Assembly (NCBI RefSeq): GCF_001514195.1
Contig: NZ_KQ948742.1
Span: 186,001-250,000 of the forward strand
DNA: 64,000 nucleotides
Direction: 5' to 3'
Source: Streptomyces griseorubiginosus
Lineage (GTDB): Bacteria > Actinomycetota > Actinomycetes > Streptomycetales > Streptomycetaceae
Shown: positions 53,861 to 61,023 of the stretch, piece after piece
How positions within the stretch are numbered: the first letter of the stretch is position 1
Layout of the letters: each line of letters opens with the position of its first letter
The notes under the pieces: generated by a model
The model's database searches: none
What the model was told of the DNA's origin: nothing
The model's input: the letters and a program-made list of their open reading frames with translations, nothing else
Made by a program: the position numbers and the translations under genes

Positions 53861-54338
53861 ACCGCGGAGTTCTTCGCCAATCGGAGCATACGCGGCGCTT
53901 CCACTTGCCCGTCGTCGCTCTTCGGTAGCGCCTGTGCGATGCCGGACAGCGCGGCCCGGGCGGCAGCCTCGGCGTCGACGGCGTCGGTCTTGCCGCGGCG
54001 GCGCCGGGTGGATCGGTCGGGCTGATTAACCTCTACCACCGCAACCTGCTGGGTCGCCAGGTAGCGGGCCAGGCCTGCAGCATAGGAGCCCGTGCACTCC
54101 ACCCCGGCCCGCAGCGCTTCCGCGCTGGCGTGCCGCGTGCCCAGTAGAGAAGTTGGCGGTAGCCGGCCGCGGTGGCCGGGAACTCTCCGCTGCTCAGCAG
54201 CCTGCCAAGGTGGTCAAGGACGGCGGCGACGTGCACGTCCTTGTGGGTGTCGACGCCGAGCACCACCACGTGCGGCTCGGCCGCGGCCTCGGCAGCGTGG
54301 ACAGCAGGAATGGCAGCGGGCCTGCCGAGGGTGGTCAC
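53854..54338 (-). pseudogene. IS110-family transposase fragment, frameshifted
   Basis: N-terminal DEDD-type domain of IS110 transposase: HVVVLGVDTHKDVHVAAVLD and ATAAGYRQLLYWA in one frame up to about 54110, then ECTGSYAAGLARYLATQ and VVEVNQPDRSTRRRRGKTDA in another. The C-terminal Tnp_20 domain is missing. Confidence 0.85.
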
Positions 54339-54555
54339 GGTGCTCCTGTTCGCCGACGTACCGATAGTCAGCGCCGGTCGGTGGAGCGGTCAGGACTGTG
54401 ACGGTGCCTTCGAGGCCAAGGCCCCTATCGGGACACGCTCCGCCAGCCCAGCGCCGGTACGTGCCGCTCCGGCCGGGCTGACAGATCAAACACTGGGCAC
54501 AAGAGGCCAGTGAGAGTGCCAGTCAAGCCGTGGCCAGAACGACACGGCCACCATC

Positions 54556-54642
54556 CTCACAGTGGGAGTAGTCGGCCCGGTTGTCTACGACCCGGTTGCA
54601 CCCGGCAAGGGTGCTGTCCAGCAGCACGTAGTCGGGGTCGGC
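54556..54642 (-). pseudogene. Fragment of a DDE_Tnp_4-type transposase
   Basis: On the minus strand this encodes DYVLLDSTLAGCNRVVDNRA-like sequence. It is nearly identical at DNA level to part of the pseudogene near 59730-59810 in opposite orientation. A remnant only. Confidence 0.75.
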
Positions 54643-55335
54643 TTCGCGTCGCGCGCGCAGCAGGCCGGGCGCGGGATGAGCACCGTGACCCACTTGACCA
54701 GCGCGTGGGTCAGGTCAAGTCCGGCAGAATACGAAAGCAACGCCGCTCCTGTGTCTGTGGGTTGAGACGTCGAAGACCTCCCCCAACGGCACGGGAGCCT
54801 TGTTCGTTGCGCACCCCGTCGGCATCACCCGGTCAGTGGCCCTACTGAAAACCCTCACTGAACTGCACGGCGAGCTGGGTAGCTCAGTCGTTCATGGCTC
54901 ACTGGGTAGGGGCGGGGGTGTGCTGTGCCGTGGGCTGTCGCTGCTGAAGGTAGTCACCCGCAGTTCATGCGCGTCGTGCCGCCTCTTGTGCGCTTCTGAT
55001 ACTGCCGCTCCAGGTGACGCAGAGACCAGCGGCGTACATGGAGATGAGGCCTCCCCACGTCGAAGACATACCCGGAGCCGCAACCACCGTTGTACGTTGC
55101 AGCAGCAGCGCTGGGTGCGGTAGCCACCGTGGTGGCGACCGCACCCAGCTACTCCAAGTGTCACGGCCGTACGGACAGGCAGACGGCTCACTTTCCCCAA
55201 GGTTTGTCATCACGAGGCTTGATCGCTACGGGACGTAATCAACGCGGCAAGTGAGTCAAGAGAGCGGGTCTGGTACGCAGCCGTGTTGAGTAAGCTGAAA
55301 TTAGCCACCCGTATTTAGGTAAAGAGGAGTTTATT
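54643..55335. other. Degenerate stretch between IS remnants
   Basis: About 690 bp with open frames of no recognisable family. It probably holds decayed mobile or chromosomal sequence. The last 80 bp before 55336 are AT-richer and likely contain the promoter of the small gene that follows. Confidence 0.5.
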
Positions 55336-55566
55336 GTGTCTTTTGCGGTAAATGATGAAAATTTCCCAAGCTCCAAAGAGGCTCGCTTTCGTGAACTGGT
55401 CCAATCCGCAGCGGCAGCAGCTCCGGTGTCTGAAACTCCTCCCCTCGGTGACATCATGCGTGCTGGCCGTACGGAGAAACGACGACTGTGGATCCTCTCG
55501 GCGGTCGCTGTGACCTTGATCGGCGTTGCGTTTAAGTTCGTTCGCAGGTGCACTAACAGCGGCTAA
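55336..55566 (+). CDS. Small membrane protein of unknown function, low GC
   Basis: 76 residues: polar N-terminal half (FAVNDENFPSSKEARFRELV), Ala/Pro linker, then one membrane helix (LWILSAVAVTLIGVAFKFV) and a short RRCTNSG tail. GTG start with AGGAG at ideal distance. Codon use is less GC-biased than in neighbours, which suggests foreign origin. No similarity recognised. It looks intact among decayed insertion sequences, hence may be under selection. Confidence 0.55.
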   Translation: MSFAVNDENFPSSKEARFRELVQSAAAAAPVSETPPLGDIMRAGRTEKRRLWILSAVAVTLIGVAFKFVRRCTNSG

Positions 55567-55588
55567 CACATGAGCTGGTTCGGTCCTG

Positions 55589-56360
55589 ATGGCCGTGTCC
55601 ATGGGGGAGTTGAGCGTTCAGCCCGGTATGGGGGCGTCGCCTTGGATCGTGCCGGATGAGTTGTGGGACCGCTTGGAGCCGCTGCTACCGATGCGGCAGC
55701 GGCGGTTCAGGTATCCGGGGCGGAAGCTGTTGCACGGACCGGGAAGTCTTGTGTGGGATCTTGTACGTCCTGCAAACCAGCATCCAGTGGGAACACCTCT
55801 CTCAGGAACTCGGGTTCGGCTCGGGGATGACGTGCTGGCGCCAGCTCCGCGACTGGAACGAGGCGGGCGTGTGGCAGCGGCTGCACGAAGTGCTCCTGGC
55901 CGAACTGAACGCGGCCGCGCGACTGGACTGGTCGACGTGCGTGGTCGACTCATCGCACGTTCGGGCGGTAAAAAGGGGCTCTACATGGGGCCGTCGCTGG
56001 CCGACCGAGGGCGGGCCGGGTCGAACACGACGTGCTCACCGACGGCCCCGGCACCCCGCTCGCCGTCCTGATGACCGGTGGCAACCGCAACGACGTCACT
56101 CAGCTCCTGCCGCTGCTCGACGCCGTCGCGCTGGTGCGCGGCAGGGTCGGACATCCACGCCGCAGGCCCGACTTCCTGTTCGCCGACTGCGGCTACGACC
56201 ACGACGTCTACCGGGACCAGGTCCGCGCCCGCGGCATAGTTCCCGCCATCGCCCGACGCGGAACCCTGCACGGGACCGGCCTGGTCACCTACCGGTGGGT
56301 AGTCGAGCGAACCATCGCCTGGCTACATGGCCTGGGTCTGAGGCAGGTTCGGGTGACAGG
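55589..56360 (+). pseudogene. IS5-family transposase, frameshifted and degenerate
   Basis: Pieces in successive frames: WIVPDELWDRLEPLLPMRQR, then ILYVLQTSIQWEHLSQELGF and DWSTCVVDSSHVRAVKRG, then VLTDGPGTPLAVLMTGGNRN, FLFADCGYDHDVYRDQVRA and TYRWVVERTIAWLHGLGLR. Together they trace a full IS5-type enzyme with at least two frameshifts and a lost C-terminus. Confidence 0.85.
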
Positions 56361-56483
56361 TTTGACCTGCCCCACCTCTCAGTGGACGTTAAGTCCGATC
56401 TTCCCCGGTTCGTGATCGCTCGATCGTGGTACTGATCGCCAGGTCGACCACTTACTGGGCATGTCCATGCTGTGATGCGGGAC

Positions 56484-57338
56484 ATGGGGCGAGAGCCATA
56501 CCCCAGCGACTTATCGGACGAGCAGTGGATGTTGATCGAGCCGATGATCACGGCCTGGAAGCAGGACCGGGTGGCCCGGTCGGCAACCGGCGACCCCGGG
56601 GCCTGTGATCTGCGGGAGGTCGTGAACGCGATCTTCTACCAGAACCGGACGGGCTGTCAGTGGCGCTACCTGCCCCACGATCTACCGGCCTGGTCGGCGG
56701 TGTTCTACTACTTCACGCTCTGGCGCCAGGACGGCCTTGACCAGCGAATCCAGGAACTCCTGCGCTACCAGGTCCGGGAGAAGGCCCGCCGATTAGAGGA
56801 CCCGTCCCTCGTGATCCTCGATACCCAGTCCGTGCGCGCGGCCGCGGGTGTCCCGAAGACCACGACGGGGCTGGACGCCAACAAGAAGGTGTCGGGCCGC
56901 AAGCGGGGACTGGCCGTGGACGTGCTGGGGTTGGTCATCGGCGTCGTGGTGCTGGCCGCCTCGGCCCACGACAACACCGCCGGCACCGCCCTGCTCGACC
57001 AGGTCGCCGAGCGGTGCGGGATGCGGCTGGAGAAGGCCCTGGTGGATCAGGGCTTCAAGGACGAAGTCCTGATCCATGGCGCGTTGTTGGACATCGACGT
57101 CGAGGTCGTCCGCCGCAACCCCGATGACCAGGGCAAAGGCTTCGTTCCGCAACCGAAAAGGTGGATTGTGGAGCAGGTCAACGGCACGTTGATGTTGCAC
57201 CGGCGTCTGGCCCGTGAGTACGACCACCGGCCCGACAGCTCTGCCTCACGCGTCTACTGGGCCTCCATCGCGAACATGACCCGCCGCCTCACCACCCCGA
57301 GTCCGGCCTGGCGCGACATCCTCGAGCTGGCTGCATGA
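56484..57338 (+). CDS. IS5-family transposase, intact
   Basis: 284 residues. DUF4096-like N-terminus (YPSDLSDEQWMLIEPMITAW, FYQNRTGCQWRYLPHDLPAW) and DDE domain with VILDTQSVRAAAG (first Asp), DQGFKDEVLIHGA (second Asp) and RWIVEQVNGTLMLHRRLARE (Glu). ATGs at 56475 and 56484 and a GTG at 56472 are possible starts; MGREPYPSD is preferred by family pattern. The stop overlaps the next start (ATGA). No frameshift seen, so the element may still move. Confidence 0.85.
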   Translation: MGREPYPSDLSDEQWMLIEPMITAWKQDRVARSATGDPGACDLREVVNAIFYQNRTGCQWRYLPHDLPAWSAVFYYFTLWRQDGLDQRIQELLRYQVREKARRLEDPSLVILDTQSVRAAAGVPKTTTGLDANKKVSGRKRGLAVDVLGLVIGVVVLAASAHDNTAGTALLDQVAERCGMRLEKALVDQGFKDEVLIHGALLDIDVEVVRRNPDDQGKGFVPQPKRWIVEQVNGTLMLHRRLAREYDHRPDSSASRVYWASIANMTRRLTTPSPAWRDILELAA

Positions 57339-57733
57339 ACGTCCTTGAGCTCCTGGCAGACCTCCAGAGGCAGCACGAGAAGGCCACGGTCCGGGCCGGT
57401 GAACTACACGACCAGATCGAGCACTTGACCGCCGCCTTGGCCGAGATCGAAGCACGACTCACGGACCTGGCGACCACCCGGAAAGTCATCGCCGAACTCG
57501 CACCGACCCAAGAAGACTCCGAAGAGCCCGAGACGAACAGCGTCTGCCAGGCCATCGTGCACGCCTTCCACCAGCGCCCCGACCAGGAGTTCCGAGCCCG
57601 TGAGCTGCACGAACTCCTCGGCATGCCCACCGACGAGGCATCGGTCAACGTTACCCGCGCTCGCCTCGGACGCCTCCTCCGTCAAGGCTTCCTCACCCAG
57701 CCCGGACGAGGCCGCTACCAGAAACGGACTTAA
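57335..57733 (+). CDS. IS-associated coiled-coil and winged-helix protein
   Basis: 132 residues. A coiled coil (about 1-55: MNVLELLADLQRQHEKATVR, IEHLTAALAEIEARLTDLAT) is followed by a winged-helix-like domain (about 65-132: NSVCQAIVHAFHQRPDQEFR, TRARLGRLLRQGFLTQPGRG). Translationally coupled to the transposase by ATGA overlap and ends inside the right terminal repeat. It probably binds DNA and regulates or assists transposition; inference only. Confidence 0.75.
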   Translation: MNVLELLADLQRQHEKATVRAGELHDQIEHLTAALAEIEARLTDLATTRKVIAELAPTQEDSEEPETNSVCQAIVHAFHQRPDQEFRARELHELLGMPTDEASVNVTRARLGRLLRQGFLTQPGRGRYQKRT

Positions 57734-57861
57734 CGCCCTCTCAGAAGCCATCCGCTTTCCGAACGTGATCGTTTGGTTGGGGCTGGGTGGGCATGAACTC
57801 CGGCTGGCGGCGGGAGAGATGGGCGTGGTTCGTCTGCTCGTCTCGCTGGTGGAGGTGGCTG

Positions 57862-58332
57862 GTGCCGTCGGTGCTCGGTTTGCTGGAGGCCCGGGAGAAG
57901 AAGGTCCGGGAAGAGGTGGCACGGCTGCGGGAGGAGGCCGAGCGGGTAGAGGCTGCCCTCGGCGAGGAGGAACGGGCACTTGAGCGTCTGGCGGATGCCC
58001 GCGTGACGGTGGCCGAGGTGCTGGCCGAGCCGCCCGTCGCGGTCGCGGAGCCAGTGGTGAGTGCGGTGGCGGGGTCGGCGGTGCCCAGACGGACCGAGGG
58101 CATGACGGCGGCGGTCCTGCCTGCGGACTACCAGCGGATCATGTCCGTGCTGGAGTCGGATGCAGCCCGGGAGGGTATGCGGTGCCAGCAGCTGGCCGTG
58201 GCCCTGGGCCTTCAGGCGGTTCCAGCGAAGGTCGAAGGGCTGCGGTCGAAGGCGAAGCGCCTGGTGGAGCGGGGGTGGGCGCTCCAGGTGCGGCCGGGGC
58301 TGTTCACCCTGCTCGCGGCGTCGGCCAGCTGA
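57862..58332 (+). CDS. IS-associated coiled-coil and winged-helix protein, paralogue
   Basis: 156 residues from a GTG with GGAGG 7 bp upstream (an ATG at 57787 is possible but less likely). Long coiled coil (LEAREKKVREEVARLREEAE, ALGEEERALERLADARVTVA), Pro/Val linker, then a winged-helix-like domain (LPADYQRIMSVLESDAAREG, KRLVERGWALQVRPGLFTLL). Same architecture as the accessory protein at 57335, but weakly similar in sequence. Convergent with the transposase gene, whose frame stays open antisense through it. Confidence 0.7.
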   Translation: MPSVLGLLEAREKKVREEVARLREEAERVEAALGEEERALERLADARVTVAEVLAEPPVAVAEPVVSAVAGSAVPRRTEGMTAAVLPADYQRIMSVLESDAAREGMRCQQLAVALGLQAVPAKVEGLRSKAKRLVERGWALQVRPGLFTLLAASAS

Positions 58333-59247
58333 AGGCGCCTGGCCGACGCCCCCCGCCAGGCGGCTGCTCATGAGCATGGTCATGGACCACAGCACCATGG
58401 CCTCGTGCATGGCGGGCAGTGTCTCGTAGTCGCGCACCAGGCGGCGCGAGCGCATCAGCCAGCTCAGGGTGCGCTCCACCACCCATCTGCGCGGCAGCAC
58501 CACGAACCCGCTGGTGTCGTCGGTGCGTTTGACGATCTCAAAGGTGAGCTGGAGCTTCTCGGCCGCCCACTCGACGAGCCGGCCCGCATAACCGCCGTCC
58601 GCTCAGACGAGGCGGATGGAGAAGTACATGGTGCGCAGCCGCTCGAGCAGCGGGACGGCGGCGTCGCGGTCCTGCACGCTTGCCGCGGTCACGGTGACGG
58701 CCAGGACCAGGCCGAGGCAGTCCACGACCAGGTGCCGCTTGCGGCCGCCCACCTTCTTCCCGCCGTCCCACCCGGACGTCGAGCGCGGGATGTTCGTCGC
58801 CGCCCGCAGTGACTGCGCGTCCACGATGGCGGCCGTCGGGTCCGGCGAACGGCCTTCCTCCTGGCGGATCTTGTCGCGCAGCCGGTCGTGGAGCTCGGTG
58901 AGCAGGCCCGTCACCTGCCAGCGTCGGGCGAACGCGTGCACTCGTCGGTACGGCGGGAAGTCACAGGGCAGGTTGACCCACTTGACGCCGTTGTCGACGA
59001 CATAGCGGATCGCATCCAGCATCACGCGGTGGCAATAGCCCTCCGGCCGGCCGTCCCGCCCCTGAAGCCACGCGGGGATCGGCAGCAGCGGCCGGATGAC
59101 CTGCCATTCGGCCTCCGTCAGATCGGAGCCGTAACACGGGACGCGGTCCGGCCCATCCGCCGCGTTGCCGAACCTGTGCGCGAGACAGTCACACGCCGGA
59201 GACGGCGCGTTGGACTCCACGGACGCAAGCGCGACAGACTGCAGCAA
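58333..59247 (-). pseudogene. IS5-family transposase interrupted by one stop codon
   Basis: N-terminal part SDLTEAEWQVIRPLLPIPAW, NGVKWVNLPCDFPPYRRVHA, then DAQSLRAATNIPRSTSGWDG (first Asp) is intact to FSIRLV; a TGA at 58603-58605 follows, and the same frame continues ADGGYAGRLVEWAAEKLQLT to the Glu region PRRWVVERTLSWLMRSRRLV. The stop stands where other members have a sense codon, probably Trp (TGG to TGA). The 3' limit is approximate. Confidence 0.85.
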
Positions 59248-59441
59248 CAGGGCCTCCCGGTGCTCGTTGGCTTCGACAACCCCGAGCTACCGCGAGGCCC
59301 TGCCTTCATGCACCGACCCCACCTCGATCACCCGATCAAGACCCTTGTTCGACCAACAAACCCGCTGATCGGAAAGCGGATGGCGTCTCAGGTTCCAGTT
59401 CTGTTGACTAACTGACAGCACTTCACGGAAGGCTGGCAGTC

Positions 59442-59716
59442 ATGCCTCGTCCCCATCCTCCTGAGTTCCGGGCGCGTGCCATCGCGCTGGTCCCCGCCGG
59501 CAAGCAGGCCAATCAGACGGCGGTGGAGCTCGGCATCCATCCGGTCACGTTGTCGAAGTGGTTGCTGCAAGACGACATCGACAACGGGCGGCGACCGTGA
59601 ACGCCGTCGAACGAGTCTGCTGAGTTGCGGCCCGCTCGTCGGCGGATCCATGAGCTGGAAGCCGAGTTGGCGATCGTCCGGCAGACGACGAAGTTCCTTG
59701 GCGAGGACAAGCCGGC
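59442..59716 (+). pseudogene. IS3-family OrfA remnant
   Basis: MPRPHPPEFRARAIALVPAG and ELGIHPVTLSKWLLQDDIDN are the helix-turn-helix of an IS3-type OrfA; after a stop and a frameshift near 59598 the leucine-zipper part continues as ELEAELAIVRQTTKFLGEDK. OrfB is absent, replaced by another transposase remnant. Confidence 0.8.
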
Positions 59717-59717
59717 C

Positions 59718-60199
59718 CCAAAAGCGACTACGTGCTGCTGGAGAGCACCCTTGCCGAGTGCAACCGGGTCGTAGACAGCCGGGCCGATTACTCCCACAAG
59801 CACCGTCGACACGGAGTCAACGTGCAGGTGGGGCCGATTCATCGGGCCGGTTGCTGTGGAATTCGGCTGCACTGCCCCAGCCGCACCCACGACCTGACGG
59901 CCCAGCTCCCACCGGATCATCCGGATCCGCGAACGCCCGGGCATCCCGATCCTTGCCGACCGCGCCTACGTGAGAGCCGGCTCGTCGGTGATCACACCCC
60001 TCAGACACCCACCGGGCCGCGAACTCACACCAGCCCAGCAAACCGTAAACCGCGCGCTGTCCGCCGCACGAGCACCGGTCGAACACGGCGTCGCACGGCT
60101 GAAGTCCTGGCGCGTCTTCCCCAGATCCCGGTGCAGACCGAATCGAATGACGTCAAATCGCCGTGGCCCTCCGCACCCTGGAGCGGCAACGCTGAAATG
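59718..60199 (+). pseudogene. DDE_Tnp_4-type transposase remnant, frameshifted
   Basis: YVLLESTLAECNRVVDSRAD and YSHKHRRHGVNVQVGPIHRA in one frame, SRTHDLTAQ, then ILADRAYVRAGS, GRELTPAQQTVNRALSAARA and VEHGVARLKSWRVF in others. It is the catalytic half of a DDE superfamily endonuclease-type transposase with several frameshifts. Confidence 0.8.
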
Positions 60200-60216
60200 C
60201 CTCGCTGATAGGAAAA

Positions 60217-60249
60217 GCCCCGGTGCCCTGCGTAAAAAGGGCCCGGGGC
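60217..60249. terminator. Terminator after the SapA-like gene
   Basis: GCCCCGGTGCCC / GGGCCCGGGGC hairpin, 26 bp beyond the stop of the minus-strand gene. Confidence 0.75.
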
Positions 60250-60274
60250 GCTTCGCGGTAGAAGAGGAGCGCTG

Positions 60275-60724
60275 TCAGCAGTGCACGGGGCCGTACTGAT
60301 TTCCGGCGACCACGCCATTGTGCGTGCGGCTACCGGAAACGAGAATGCAGTGGCCCGCTCCGGGGACTGACACCGGCCCCGCGTAGTACTGGTAACTTCC
60401 GGCATCAGCCTTGCGGGTTATTGCCCCGTCGACGCAGCTGGTGAGTGTAGTACCAGAACACTCCGAGATGCTCGCCATGGTTGTCTCGGAGGTCCCGTAA
60501 CCGCCAGCGGTGGTGGCCACCGTCACTGCGCAGTTGTTGCCCGTGGAAGAGTCGTAAAATAGATGGATCGTCGCATACTGAGTTCCGCCGGAGGTCTTCA
60601 CCGGATAGGTGTCGATCTCCGATCCGGCGCAGCCGTAGCCGGCGGCGCTCGCCGCGGGTGCGAACACCATGCCGGATGCAATGACAGCGACTGTCGCCGC
60701 GAGTGCTCCAAGTGCCTTGCGCAC
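60275..60724 (-). CDS. Secreted protein similar to spore-associated protein A
   Basis: 149 residues. Signal peptide (MRKALGALAATVAVIASGMVFAPAASAA) and a mature part of about 120 residues with five Cys (YGCAGSEIDTYPV, YDSSTGNNCAVTVATTAGGY, ISECSGTTLTSCVDG, GHCILVSGS) and a final C. The pattern YGC...GNNCAVTV...YQYYAGPVSVPGAGHC matches what I recall of SapA, a protein found on Streptomyces spores. GTG start with a perfect GAAGGAG site. AT-rich promoter region upstream. Confidence 0.8.
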   Translation of the reverse strand: MRKALGALAATVAVIASGMVFAPAASAAGYGCAGSEIDTYPVKTSGGTQYATIHLFYDSSTGNNCAVTVATTAGGYGTSETTMASISECSGTTLTSCVDGAITRKADAGSYQYYAGPVSVPGAGHCILVSGSRTHNGVVAGNQYGPVHC

Positions 60725-60957
60725 TATGCTCCTTCAGGTCGGACTGGGATCAGATGAAGGCTAGCCGGAGAGATCATTTAGCGCCAGCAGTTTAGAACAA
60801 CTTTCCTGTACTGTAAGGCAGTTGGGTAATTTATATTGACATGTAAGTTTGGTCTAAATTGTGCGTTGGATAGTGGTTGACGGAGTACCGCAGCACCTGT
60901 AACGACTGCTCAGCGCCTATGACTGTGTTCCGAGTGCAATCTCGGTCATACGGTAAA
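60725..60957. promoter_or_regulatory. AT-rich promoter region of the SapA-like gene
   Basis: 233 bp, the most AT-rich part of the window (about 60775-60870). It should carry the promoter of the minus-strand SapA-like gene. No gene seen. Confidence 0.5.
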
Positions 60958-60990
60958 GGGCCCCGAGAACTCGATGGTTTTCGGGGCCCC
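60958..60990. terminator. Terminator of pknB
   Basis: 13-bp stem GGGCCCCGAGAAC / GTTTTCGGGGCCC (one G-T pair) with a six-base loop, 34 bp beyond the pknB stop. Confidence 0.9.
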
Positions 60991-61023
60991 GACCCTGTAT
61001 TGGGCTCATTCTTCGGTGCGGAC

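Larger units (their letters stand above)
56384..57738 (+). mobile_element. Two-gene IS5-type insertion sequence
   Basis: About 1.36 kb bounded by an imperfect 14-bp inverted repeat: GGACGTTAAGTCCG (56384-56397) and its complement form CGGACTTAACGCCC (57725-57738), one mismatch. The flanks share CCTCTCAG (56375-56382 and 57737-57744) in direct orientation, overlapping the right end by 2 bp; this may be a target duplication or chance. It contains an intact transposase gene and a coupled accessory gene whose stop codon lies inside the right repeat. Confidence 0.65.
57740..59391. mobile_element. IS5-type element with a convergent accessory gene
   Basis: About 1.65 kb between inverted repeats: TCAGAAGCCATCCGCTTTCC (from 57741) and its inverse ending at 59390, 19 of 21 bases matching. 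It holds a plus-strand accessory gene and a minus-strand transposase with a premature stop. It abuts the preceding element within 1-2 bp. No target duplication seen. Confidence 0.7.

Noticed and set aside
57730..58503. Continuous minus-strand frame running from the transposase C-terminus through the accessory gene
   Set aside because: After about 58333 it loses transposase character and becomes Pro/Arg/His-rich antisense of the accessory gene.
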